Source: Firmicutes bacterium HGW-Firmicutes-4
GTDB lineage: Bacteria; Bacillota; Clostridia; Eubacteriales; Eubacteriaceae
Length of the DNA: 39,019 nucleotides
Direction of reading: 5' to 3'
Assembly: GCA_002841405.1 (NCBI GenBank)
Contig: PGZR01000015.1
Location: 1 to 39,019, forward strand
In this document: piece after piece, positions 25,365 through 33,430 of the stretch
Layout: each line of letters begins with the position of its first letter
Position numbering within the stretch: the first letter of the stretch is position 1
Made by a program: the position numbers and the translations under genes
Notes under the pieces: generated by a model
Databases searched by the model: none
Told to the model about the DNA's origin: nothing
Seen by the model: the letters and a program-made list of their open reading frames with translations, nothing else

Positions 25365-26534
25365 ATGACTCAAACCCTATTGGAACTAAGAAAATTTGTA
25401 ATCCCGGAAATAATAATCGGTGTCGACGCCCGATTATTAATTGGTCGTTATATCTCTCATTTTAATGCTAAAAAACCAATGATCGTCACCGATAAAAACA
25501 TTCAGAACTTTGAGTGGTTCCATGAAACTGTTAATCTGATCCGTCCTCATGTTAACAAGCTCTTTTTTTTCGATGACACAACCCCCAATCCCAAAGATAT
25601 CGAAGCGATGCTCGGGGCTGATCTTTTTTTATCGTTGGGTTGCGACCTGATCATCGCCATCGGCGGGGGCAGCGTCATCGACTGCGCTAAGTGCATCAGC
25701 ATTGTCGCTTCCAATGGCGGCAATATTCTGGACTACGAAGGGGTGGACGAAATCCAGATGCCAGGACCGCCGCTGATCTGTATTCCCACCACCGCCGGTT
25801 CGTCTGCCGATGTTTCCCAATTTGCGATCATCAAAGATACCGCAGCCAATATCAAACGGGCTATTATCAGTAAAAAGGTGGTGCCGGATCTGGCGCTGAT
25901 TGACCCCGTTCCGCTAATGTCCATGGATCCCTATTTAACCGCCTGTACCGCCATGGACGCGCTAACTCATGCCATTGAAGCCTATGTCTCCAATACCCAT
26001 TCGGCCCTTACCGACGTTCATGCCCTGGAATCCATCAAACTGATTAGCCAGGCCATTGAAAAATCGGTAACTCCGCAGCGTAGCATTGAAACCATGTTTC
26101 AACTGATGCTTGGTTCGCTCCAGGCCGGGTTGGCTTTTTCCAATGCCAGTCTCGGTGCCGTTCACGCCATGTCGCACTCCATGGGCGGTCTTCTGGACTT
26201 ACCCCATGGCGAGTGTAACAGCATCCTGCTGGAACATATTATCCGCATTAATTTCGAAACAGTTCCCGACCGCTATCGCGACATTGCCAGACAACTCGGC
26301 TTGGCGGTGGGTAACGTCAGTGATCATCTACTGCTTGACATGGTAATTGCCCGGATCGTTTCGATGCGAGAAAACCTAAATATCCCATCAAATATCAAGG
26401 TTGATAATTTTAAAGAAAGCACGGTAGACTATTTGGTGGAAAATGCCCTGAATGATCCCTGCATGGTAACTAACCCCAGGGTTTTGACAAAAGAAGAGGT
26501 GAGAATGATTTATGGACGAGTATTACGACCCTAA
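25365..26534 (+). CDS. ercA: ErcA-like iron-containing alcohol dehydrogenase
   Basis: Group III alcohol dehydrogenase fold, 389 residues. The NAD-binding GGGSVIDCAK (100-109) and iron ligands Asp198, His202, His267 and His281 (DALTHAIEAY, VHAMSHSMGG, LPHGECNS) are all intact. From memory, the blocks LRKFVIPE, ILDYEGVD, GPPLICIPTTAGSSADVSQFAI and DPYLTACTAMDAL are those of the ErcA subgroup. This subgroup usually sits beside sensor kinases or GGDEF proteins and is implicated in regulation of alcohol oxidation in Pseudomonas. Here its last codons overlap a PAS-GGDEF-HD-GYP gene by 23 bases, the same arrangement. Whether it acts as an enzyme, a sensor or both is open. It is divergent from the CBS-GGDEF gene. 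Confidence 0.85.
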   Translation: MTQTLLELRKFVIPEIIIGVDARLLIGRYISHFNAKKPMIVTDKNIQNFEWFHETVNLIRPHVNKLFFFDDTTPNPKDIEAMLGADLFLSLGCDLIIAIGGGSVIDCAKCISIVASNGGNILDYEGVDEIQMPGPPLICIPTTAGSSADVSQFAIIKDTAANIKRAIISKKVVPDLALIDPVPLMSMDPYLTACTAMDALTHAIEAYVSNTHSALTDVHALESIKLISQAIEKSVTPQRSIETMFQLMLGSLQAGLAFSNASLGAVHAMSHSMGGLLDLPHGECNSILLEHIIRINFETVPDRYRDIARQLGLAVGNVSDHLLLDMVIARIVSMRENLNIPSNIKVDNFKESTVDYLVENALNDPCMVTNPRVLTKEEVRMIYGRVLRP

Positions 26535-28008
26535 AAATAAAAAGGCAATTACCCGGGAATCGATTATCGGCCTGGGCGAAAACTCCTTTAAAAAAAATTA
26601 TTACTCCGAACTGCAAACTAAATTACAGGACCTGGAACGGGTCAACAGCCGAACCAGGGCTTTAATCGCCACCATTCCGGATATTCTGCTGATCAGCAAC
26701 GGCAAAGGTCAGATCACACCCCTTAATCCTTCGCTGAAAACCGCTGCCTATGCCCTGCTGGAAATCATGCGCAACCAGCTTCTGATGTCTGATTTAAAAC
26801 AGGTCATTGAACTGGTGATGCACACCCGGGTTTTATCCGATTATTATTTTTCGATGGTCTTTCAAGAATCCCTCCATTATTTTGAAGTCCGGGTTCAAAT
26901 TTCCAGCTTTGATGAGGTCCTGATCATGATCCGGGATATGACCGAACGGGTGATCATGGAAAAGCAACTGCGGGATCTGGTCGACAAAGATACCTTGACA
27001 AATATTGCCAACCGCCGTTTTTTCGAAGCCAATCTGGAACAGCTCAACAATCGGAACATCCAAAATTTAACCATCCTGCTGCTGGATATTGACGGTCTTA
27101 AATTTGTCAATGATACCCTGGGCCACTTAATGGGCGATCAGGTGATTGTCTCGGCCAGCCAGGTCATCAGCCGATGCTTTCAATCGCTGGGAATTGTTTA
27201 CCGGGTTGGCGGTGATGAATTTGCCGTGATTGTCAAAAATCAGTACCCGGACCGCATCGAAACAGCTCTTGAAAAGATGAATGATCATTTAAAATGTTTG
27301 AATGAATTACCGGATGCAACCTTTAAAATTTCCCTTTCCTACGGCTATTCCTATCACGCTGCCGGTTTGGTCAATACCAATTTTCTGTTTCAGGAAGCTG
27401 ACAATAATATGTATCAGAACAAACTGCTCAAAGAATCCAGTACCCGGAATAATCTGGTCAAAACCCTGATGAAGGCCCTGGAAGCCAAAGACTATGTCAC
27501 CGAAGGCCATACCAGTCGGATGGACACCCTGGCGACCCTCATCGGCCAGGCCCTGCGTTTGCCCCAGAATGTGATGGATCGGATCCAGTTGCTGACAAAA
27601 TTTCATGATATCGGCAAGGTCGGGATACCCGACAGCATCCTGAAAAAGCCTGGTGCTTTAACCCCTGATGAATGGAAGGTGATGAAAACCCATTGTGCCA
27701 TCGGCGAACGGATTGCCAATGAGTCTTCGGAACTGAAGGAGATTTCCCACCTGATTTTAAAACATCAGGAAAAATGGAACGGCACCGGCTATCCCTTAGG
27801 GCTCGTCGGTGAAGAAATCCCGATTGAGTGTCGGGTTTTAGCGATCGTGGATTCCTATGATGCCATGACCAATGACCGTCCCTACCGGGCGGCCCTCTCC
27901 CCTGAAACCGCCATCAATGAAATTATTACCTGTGGCGGATCCCAATTTGATCCCGACATGGTAAAAATTTTCTGTCAGGTCATTGAACAACACTTAAGGC
28001 CCCAGTAA
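26512..28008 (+). CDS. PAS-GGDEF-HD-GYP protein coupled to ErcA
   Basis: Soluble 498-residue signalling protein. The N-terminal 40 residues include GLGENSFKKNYYSELQTKLQDLE, which resembles the leader of PAS proteins next to other ercA genes (from memory). A degenerate PAS follows (about 50-150), then GGDEF (about 155-310) with RVGGDEF and no RxxD inhibitory site, then HD-GYP (about 320-495) with HDIGKVGI. The HHExxDGxGYP motif reads HQEKWNGTGYP, altering two conserved positions. The start codon lies inside ercA, preceded by GAGGTGAG, so the two proteins should be made together. No receiver or membrane segment is present, leaving ErcA as the plausible input. Confidence 0.9.
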   Translation: MDEYYDPKNKKAITRESIIGLGENSFKKNYYSELQTKLQDLERVNSRTRALIATIPDILLISNGKGQITPLNPSLKTAAYALLEIMRNQLLMSDLKQVIELVMHTRVLSDYYFSMVFQESLHYFEVRVQISSFDEVLIMIRDMTERVIMEKQLRDLVDKDTLTNIANRRFFEANLEQLNNRNIQNLTILLLDIDGLKFVNDTLGHLMGDQVIVSASQVISRCFQSLGIVYRVGGDEFAVIVKNQYPDRIETALEKMNDHLKCLNELPDATFKISLSYGYSYHAAGLVNTNFLFQEADNNMYQNKLLKESSTRNNLVKTLMKALEAKDYVTEGHTSRMDTLATLIGQALRLPQNVMDRIQLLTKFHDIGKVGIPDSILKKPGALTPDEWKVMKTHCAIGERIANESSELKEISHLILKHQEKWNGTGYPLGLVGEEIPIECRVLAIVDSYDAMTNDRPYRAALSPETAINEIITCGGSQFDPDMVKIFCQVIEQHLRPQ

Positions 28009-28043
28009 CAATTCATTACTGAGGCCTTCACTTTTTTGTTTTT
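27996..28043 (+). terminator. Rho-independent terminator of the ercA operon
   Basis: AAGGCC (27996-28001) and CAGTAA (28003-28008) pair with TTACTG (28016-28021) and GGCCTT (28023-28028) around one mismatch. A CACTTTTTTGTTTTT tail follows. The stem includes the last codons and stop of the upstream gene. Confidence 0.85.
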
Positions 28044-28047
28044 ACAT

Positions 28048-29931
28048 TTATCGGGTTATCTTGGTCGTATAGGTATTTTCTTCGCGAATCACTTTTTCCA
28101 GGGCTTCTACCACTTCGGGATCGTAATGGGTACCGATATTTCGTTTCATTTCGTCCATGGCTTCATCGATACTGATGGCCTTGCGATAGTCCTTGTCTGT
28201 TGTCATATCATCAAATCGCTCGCCGACGGCAATAATCCGCGACAGTTTGGGTGTTTCTTTGCCCTTGAGTCCCTGGGGATAGCCGGTACCGTCCCAACGT
28301 TCGTGATGTCCCAACACAATATTGGCCAAATCGATGGTGTGATCAAAGGCATTCAAAATCCGGTAACCAACCACCGGGTGCATTTTCATTTCTTTATAGG
28401 TGTCATCAATCACATATTCATTTTTACTGGCCACCTCTTTATCCAGGGCCACTTTTCCAATATCATGGAGGTAGGCCGCTTTTGACACCTTATTGATTTC
28501 CGCTTCCGGCATATTCATTTTTCGGGCAATTTTCTTGCAAATCTCACTGGTTCTTCTGGCATGTTCCGCTTCTACCGGCAATTCGCCATACAACTTATCG
28601 AGAATAATGTTAAAGGCATCTTCCTTCTTTTTGCCCCGATTCAGGGTTTTTTTCATATACATATTGTCTTCGGCACTGGCAATGATGACTTCGATTTTTT
28701 CTTCAGGTTCATACTTGGTGGCCACGCCCAGAGACACATTTCCCTGGATCGATTTGATTTTTTCTTTACTAAAATTATCTTTGATTCGGTCCGAAAGTTT
28801 TTGGGCATCTTTCTTTTCGGTTTGCGGCAGCAGGATGGCAAATTCATCCCCGCCCCAGCGGGCGATAATATCATCAGCCCGGCAAACTTTCTTGAATATT
28901 TCCGAAACCCTCTTAATCAACTCATCGCCGGCTTCATGGCCAAAAATATCGTTTGTCAGCTTTAACCCATCCACATCGCCAATAATGACGGAAAGGGGTA
29001 GATTTCTATCGGTATCAAGACGAATCAGTTCTTCTTCAAAAAAGCGGCGATTGTATAAACCTGTTAGGGCGTCATGGAAGCTATTGTACTCAATGGCGGC
29101 CCGCTTTTCTTTCTTCTCGGTTACGTCTCTAAAGATGACAATTACCCCGTCGATGTGCCCCTCGTCGTCACTGATGGGGGCAATACTGTCTTCCAGATGG
29201 ATTTTTCGGCCATCTCTGGAAACCAGTACCGCATGACTGTCAAATTCCTTCATATTGGTATCTTGAAAGGCTTCTTCAATGGGATCCGGCACAATTCCAC
29301 TTTCATTATCATGTTCTAATACAAAGACCTGGGAATAGTGTTTTCCCAGCGCTTCTCTGGCCGACCAGCCGGTCATTTCTTCGGCCGTGCTATTGAGCAT
29401 CTCAATCTTGCCCATCGGATCGACAATCATGACGCCATCACTAATTGACATTAATGTTTTTAGATATTTCTCCCGGTTTTTTTCCGATGCTGAGCGGATA
29501 TAGGCTCCAACGCCAAATTTTCCATTGAGCAGATCAACGGGAAATTTGGTCGTTTTGAAAATTTTTCCTCGCCACAGCATATCATCTGTCACAAAGGTTT
29601 TTGTCGCCAATACTTTTTTATCGGTTGTTCTTTCTTTCATGGCCATCTTTTCTTCCAGAATTTCGAAATCATCCTGTCCGATAATCACTTCCGAGTTGAT
29701 TCCATAAAAGTCTTCCATCGCCAAATTAACAAAGATATAGTTCAACTGATCATCTTTTAGGGATACCGGTATTTCCTCGGATTCGATGAAGGTCTGGACC
29801 AACTCATTAAACCGACGAATTTCCCGTTCTTTTTTTCTTTTCCGGCCTCTTCTGAGGATAAAGTACAACCCCAGACCAAACAAAAAAATTATCATCAGGA
29901 TGAGTGCAATATTCAGTGCTGTTATTTCCAT
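28048..29931 (-). CDS. Membrane-anchored PAS-PAS-GGDEF-HD-GYP protein
   Basis: 627-residue c-di-GMP turnover protein. One membrane helix (about residues 7-27) is followed by a basic stop-transfer RRGRKRKKERE. Two PAS domains come next (about 45-140 and 155-275), the second with DGVMIVDPMGKIEMLNSTAEEMTGW. GGDEF has ARWGGDEF with RADD at the inhibitory site. HD-GYP has HDIGKVAL and HHERWDGTGYP, with ligands intact. GGAAAG precedes the ATG. It is convergent with the ercA operon and more diverged from the other three long GGDEF-HD-GYP proteins than they are from each other. Confidence 0.9.
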   Translation of the reverse strand: MEITALNIALILMIIFLFGLGLYFILRRGRKRKKEREIRRFNELVQTFIESEEIPVSLKDDQLNYIFVNLAMEDFYGINSEVIIGQDDFEILEEKMAMKERTTDKKVLATKTFVTDDMLWRGKIFKTTKFPVDLLNGKFGVGAYIRSASEKNREKYLKTLMSISDGVMIVDPMGKIEMLNSTAEEMTGWSAREALGKHYSQVFVLEHDNESGIVPDPIEEAFQDTNMKEFDSHAVLVSRDGRKIHLEDSIAPISDDEGHIDGVIVIFRDVTEKKEKRAAIEYNSFHDALTGLYNRRFFEEELIRLDTDRNLPLSVIIGDVDGLKLTNDIFGHEAGDELIKRVSEIFKKVCRADDIIARWGGDEFAILLPQTEKKDAQKLSDRIKDNFSKEKIKSIQGNVSLGVATKYEPEEKIEVIIASAEDNMYMKKTLNRGKKKEDAFNIILDKLYGELPVEAEHARRTSEICKKIARKMNMPEAEINKVSKAAYLHDIGKVALDKEVASKNEYVIDDTYKEMKMHPVVGYRILNAFDHTIDLANIVLGHHERWDGTGYPQGLKGKETPKLSRIIAVGERFDDMTTDKDYRKAISIDEAMDEMKRNIGTHYDPEVVEALEKVIREENTYTTKITR

Positions 29932-30357
29932 ATCTTTCCTTCTTCAATCACTGGTCGACACTTAACCTGGGTGATCTCTTCCTGTTATCTATGATTTTAT
30001 GCATCGGTCGGTGTGCTTCATCTACTTGCCACCACTGGAATTAACCTTGTTCCATACTGACCGGTCTGCTATTGATCGTTTACACCGTATCATTTTTACG
30101 CTAGTACTTTATTATATCAGTTCCACATTATGATCTGTTTAAAAATATCTATATTTCTGAAAACTTTTCAATTTTCTAATTTCTAACCATTTATTTCCAG
30201 ATTTAAAACTAGTTCTAGTATGCCATTTTCAGGCATTGATCGTCAATAGATTTAATAAAAATCATGAAACGTGAAACCCTGCTTGTTTATATCTTCCCCG
30301 AAAGCAAAAAAACACCAATTGAAAATTGTTCAGCAACTCAATTGGTCGATTTTATTT
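29932..30357. other. Intergenic region next to the kdp scar
   Basis: About 425 bases with no convincing gene. It is AT-rich and presumably holds the promoter of the 28048 gene near its left end, although I cannot assign boxes. Its right end carries the terminator at 30304-30346. A plus-strand open frame of about 50 codons at 30264-30416 runs through that terminator and is not credible. Confidence 0.5.
30304..30346 (-). terminator. Terminator downstream of the kdpDE remnant
   Basis: On the minus strand ACCAATTG (30346-30339) pairs with CAATTGGT (30321-30314) and is followed by GTTTTTTTG. It lies just past the remnant stop and is probably the old kdp operon terminator. Confidence 0.75.
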
Positions 30358-30540
30358 TTAAATTTCTGAATCTTCCAACTCTTCTATCATCCGATACCCA
30401 ACGCCAGCCGGAGTGACAATATAACGTGGTTCCGCCGGATTCTCTTCGATTCTTCGGCGGATGTTGGCCATATTCCTGGCCCCCTGCAGTGGTAAGGTGA
30501 ATCGAAATACTATGCCGCCATCCTGAATTGCCTTCTGATA
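30358..30540 (-). pseudogene. KdpD-KdpE fusion remnant (deletion scar)
   Basis: On the minus strand a short frame first reads DGGIVFRFTLPL, the end of a histidine kinase ATPase domain. Within a few residues it becomes NMANIRRRIEENPAEPRYI then VTPAGVGYRM, the recognition helix and C-terminal hairpin of a KdpE-type winged-helix regulator. Roughly 190 regulator residues between these two points are missing, so this is the join of a large deletion that removed most of kdpD and kdpE. An open frame extends upstream to 30609, but it passes through a terminator hairpin and has no coding look. The KdpE assignment rests on the GVGYRM and NPAEPRYI pattern. Confidence 0.7.
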
Positions 30541-30577
30541 GCACCTTCCGGTATTTTTTAGGCCAGCTACTGATAAA

Positions 30578-30618
30578 CGAAAAAACAGGCGCCGTTTCTT
30601 AAACAGCACCTGTTTTGT
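30578..30618. terminator. Orphan terminator hairpin at the kdp scar
   Basis: AACAGGCGC (30584-30592) pairs with GCACCTGTT (30606-30614). On the minus strand six T residues follow, and on the plus strand TTTTG follows. No intact minus-strand gene lies upstream of it, so it may have served a gene now lost. Confidence 0.6.
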
Positions 30619-30773
30619 ATTAAAATTTATTGATTTATTCAGTTTTTCGTGATATTATTGATAACATACACGCAAATAACCCATTTTATTATTTTACAAA
30701 CAAATGATACCATATCTTGTCAGTTTTGTCAATAGGTAATCTATTTTTTTGTGTAAGCCAGGGAGGTACCCAT

Positions 30774-31274
30774 ATGTCATTTGAACTGATGCTGTTTGAT
30801 AATTATATGATTGAAAAACAGGCCGTTTCGGAAGTGTTGTTATGCAATAACATTACGGCCGATTATTCACTGGTGTTGTCTGAAGAGCAGGCACTGGAAC
30901 TGGTCGAAACCCGATCCTATTCGCTAAAAAATGTTGGCCGGGTCGAATTTGGTGGTGGAATCATTGAAAAGGTCATCCTGACCTTTGCCGACACCCCCTA
31001 TATCTCCCAATACCACTATGCCGAGTTCTTGAATGAACTGGTTGAGATCTTTTATTATTTTAAAAATGAAACCCTGGATTTAATGAGCGATGATGATCTG
31101 ATTGGCTATATGAAAAAGTATTTTGACGGAGTCTGTCAGGGTTCTCTGGATCAGCTTAAATTTCGGGAACTGGAACGGATGGCTAAAAACGTCCGGCTGG
31201 GACTAGATCCTGATTATAACGATCTTTATGATAGCGAAAAATTGATGGAAGCAGAGGATGATGATGAGCAATAG
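30774..31274 (+). CDS. Uncharacterised protein, DUF6323-like
   Basis: Acidic 166-residue protein with no known catalytic motif. It starts MSFELMLFDNYMIEKQAVSEVLLCNNIT and contains LVETRSYSLKNVGRVEFGGGIIEK, YHYAEFLNELVEIFYYFKNET and an acidic tail. From memory this resembles a Firmicutes family called DUF6323, found next to the family of the following gene. The open frame extends upstream to 30717, but GGGAGGT lies just before the ATG at 30774, which I chose. No signal peptide or membrane helix is seen. The next gene overlaps its end, so they are co-translated. Confidence 0.72.
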   Translation: MSFELMLFDNYMIEKQAVSEVLLCNNITADYSLVLSEEQALELVETRSYSLKNVGRVEFGGGIIEKVILTFADTPYISQYHYAEFLNELVEIFYYFKNETLDLMSDDDLIGYMKKYFDGVCQGSLDQLKFRELERMAKNVRLGLDPDYNDLYDSEKLMEAEDDDEQ

Positions 31275-32628
31275 TATCAAAAAACAGACTGTGATCGATG
31301 TCGACAAACTGAGTGGCGAATTTTATTTTCAGTCGCTGCTCCAGGAGGCCTATGTCAAAGGCACCCTGAGCACCAAAGAATCCGAGCGGGTTCAGCTGGA
31401 GTGTCTCAAACTGCTGGCTGACTGTACCGAGCGATTTACCCGGGGTAAAAGCAGCTCGGTCCGGGTTGAAATCGCCCAGGGCATCATGGCCTCCAACCTT
31501 TTTACCATCGGCATCTATCTTAAATCACTGCCCGATGTGGAGGCTGCCCTCTTTCATATCGAAAACGAACCGATTGAAAAGCTCTATGAATATGGCTTGC
31601 AGGTGCTGAAGCGAAAAATAAATGTGGCTAAATATTTTTTTAACCGGGTTTGTAAAACTAAACTCAAAACCGCCAATCAGGCCTATAACATCACCATTGA
31701 TCACGGTTTTAAGCCCTTTTTCGATAACTATGAAATCAATTTTCATGCCCACGAAATCCCCAGCGACATCGACTATCAACTGATCCATCCGGTCACGGAT
31801 CTGGCCGGGGTTGAATTCGTCATCAAGTATCTGGAAAACCTGTATTATGAAAACTTGTTTTGTTCGTATTTTGATGCCGATATCATCGATGAAGTCATGA
31901 GTGGTTATGATGAAGCCTACAAAGATCTCCTCGATAATATTTGTGCGCAGGTTTTTCAAAACGCGCTGGGTTGCCAATTACTAAGTGCCCCACTGCCCCC
32001 GCTGGATATCAGCCTGGTTAATCTCAATGCGCTGGATAAAAAACTTAAAAGCGACCACCAGGCCGAGCTCCACAAACAACTAAAAACCGCGGCTCAGGAG
32101 CTGATCGCTGATCTGAAACTAACCAATCAGTCTCTGAAAAAGTATCTGCTCGCCAGTCTCCCGAAGATCACCGTCACTGTTTATCAGGGCCTGGCCACCC
32201 ACTCTCTTAACAAGGTTTTTGTGCCCCGGTACAATCCCAATATCAAGCCGATTGTCCACTACAATATGGGGATAAAAATGCCCGACAAGGCTTATCGGGC
32301 ACTGGTTACCGAGTTTCTGTCCTGCCGCTTCTTCGAGGATAAGCTGGCCATCATCAAAGAACAGATTAAAACCCTGGCCGATATGGAAGACCTGCTCATT
32401 GCCGGCGAACTGGAGTCGACCGAAGCGGCCATGGTCTTTGATTTGCTTGAGGACATTGAACTGGCGGTGCTGACCAAACGTTATCCCCTCCATCCGGCCA
32501 TTGACGCCATTGATTATTCGGCCTCCGAAGTCCGGATGCAGCAAAACCTGGATGCTTATCTGCGCATACTGCCCCGGGAACGGTTAGCCCAGATTCTTGG
32601 CATGACCACCACCATTGAGGTGGTCTGA
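31264..32628 (+). CDS. Uncharacterised protein, DUF6179-like
   Basis: 454-residue, largely helical soluble protein without recognised catalytic residues. From memory it resembles family DUF6179, paired with the preceding gene in several clostridia. Visible blocks include SGEFYFQSLLQEAY near the start, GIYLKSLPDVEAALF, and a C-terminal EVRMQQNLDAYLRILPRERLAQIL. Three consecutive ATG codons occur (31258, 31261, 31264). The third has AGAGG at better spacing. It overlaps the upstream gene. The pairing implies a shared complex or process, but the sequence gives no clue to which. Confidence 0.72.
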   Translation: MSNSIKKQTVIDVDKLSGEFYFQSLLQEAYVKGTLSTKESERVQLECLKLLADCTERFTRGKSSSVRVEIAQGIMASNLFTIGIYLKSLPDVEAALFHIENEPIEKLYEYGLQVLKRKINVAKYFFNRVCKTKLKTANQAYNITIDHGFKPFFDNYEINFHAHEIPSDIDYQLIHPVTDLAGVEFVIKYLENLYYENLFCSYFDADIIDEVMSGYDEAYKDLLDNICAQVFQNALGCQLLSAPLPPLDISLVNLNALDKKLKSDHQAELHKQLKTAAQELIADLKLTNQSLKKYLLASLPKITVTVYQGLATHSLNKVFVPRYNPNIKPIVHYNMGIKMPDKAYRALVTEFLSCRFFEDKLAIIKEQIKTLADMEDLLIAGELESTEAAMVFDLLEDIELAVLTKRYPLHPAIDAIDYSASEVRMQQNLDAYLRILPRERLAQILGMTTTIEVV

Positions 32629-32633
32629 TTTTA
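32604..32633 (+). terminator. Weak terminator at the end of the DUF6179-like gene
   Basis: GACCACC (32604-32610) pairs with GGTGGTC (32619-32625), followed by TGATTTT. The stem lies in the last codons of the gene, which converges with the flavodoxin-family gene only two bases away. Confidence 0.45.
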
Positions 32634-33341
32634 AAAGGGTTTCGTCCCGTTTAACCAGCCCTGAGCTTCCCAGTGATTACGATCAGTGGGATTCCAGTCA
32701 TTCTTTTTCATCATATTCTTCATCATCACAAACATGATTTTTCTGAACAAGGGCCCTGCACTGTGTTCAATATTAGCCACCGCTGCGGTGGCTTTTTTGG
32801 CTAACTGGGCCATGTCTTTATCGATTTGACCGCGCTTTTTATCGGATATGTCACTCCATTTCATGGCAGCCACTGCCTGCTTACTGGCAAACCGTTTTTT
32901 AACCCCCCAGAATTTCAGACTATTCTCCATCGTTTTGGTGGAATGGGAAAGACCCGCTCCGGCCGTGGTGGCAAAACTGATCCCCACCTTATTAAACATT
33001 TTGGGATTGGGCCGGTGGCTGAGCCACATAAAGCAGAGATGATCCAGCAGTGCTTTTAACTGGCCGGTAACGTCCAGGGCATAAACCGACGAGGTTAAGA
33101 TCACCAGATCGGCCTCTTCCAAGGCGGCAACAATGGGCTGGATCTGATCGGCATGGGGGCAGGTGTTTTCCCCATTTAAAAAGCAGGAAAAACAACCGCT
33201 GCAAAAACTGGTCATATCTTTGGGCAGATAAAACTCCCTGACCTGGGTTTCTTCCAACTGTGAAATCTTTTCTAATAGCAAATCCTTACAATGCCAAGTG
33301 CTGCCGTGGCGCATGGTTCCATTGATTACTGTTATCTTCAT
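32631..33341 (-). CDS. Flavodoxin-family NAD(P)H-dependent oxidoreductase
   Basis: FMN-binding protein of 236 residues with a flavodoxin-like fold. The N-terminal KITVINGTMRHGSTWHC forms the phosphate loop, and LVILTSSVYALDVTGQLKALLDHL is the second flavin-contact block. CSGCFSCFLNGENTCPHAD has the cysteine spacing seen in iron-sulfur flavoproteins, so it may also hold a cluster. The electron donor and substrate are unknown. It stands alone, convergent with the DUF6179-like gene and divergent from the trkA remnant. Confidence 0.83.
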   Translation of the reverse strand: MKITVINGTMRHGSTWHCKDLLLEKISQLEETQVREFYLPKDMTSFCSGCFSCFLNGENTCPHADQIQPIVAALEEADLVILTSSVYALDVTGQLKALLDHLCFMWLSHRPNPKMFNKVGISFATTAGAGLSHSTKTMENSLKFWGVKKRFASKQAVAAMKWSDISDKKRGQIDKDMAQLAKKATAAVANIEHSAGPLFRKIMFVMMKNMMKKNDWNPTDRNHWEAQGWLNGTKPF

Positions 33342-33430
33342 TTTTCCATCCCTTTCTCAAAACAACCCCTAATTTACCCCATTATAGCGAAGGACCGTTA
33401 ATTTTTCAACGCTTATCCATTAATATTAAA

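Noticed and set aside
28493..29236. 247-codon plus-strand open frame
   Set aside because: It lies wholly antisense to the GGDEF domain gene at 28048. Its composition is the Ser/Phe-rich look of a reverse-strand shadow, and no ribosome binding site or family resemblance is seen.
6447..29931. Possible c-di-GMP (GEMM) riboswitches upstream of the signalling genes
   Set aside because: I looked for the conserved GEMM core sequences in the intergenic gaps and saw none. The gaps are mostly too short.
30264..30416. Plus-strand open frame of about 50 codons
   Set aside because: It reads through a terminator hairpin and antisense to the kdpDE remnant, and there is no ribosome binding site.
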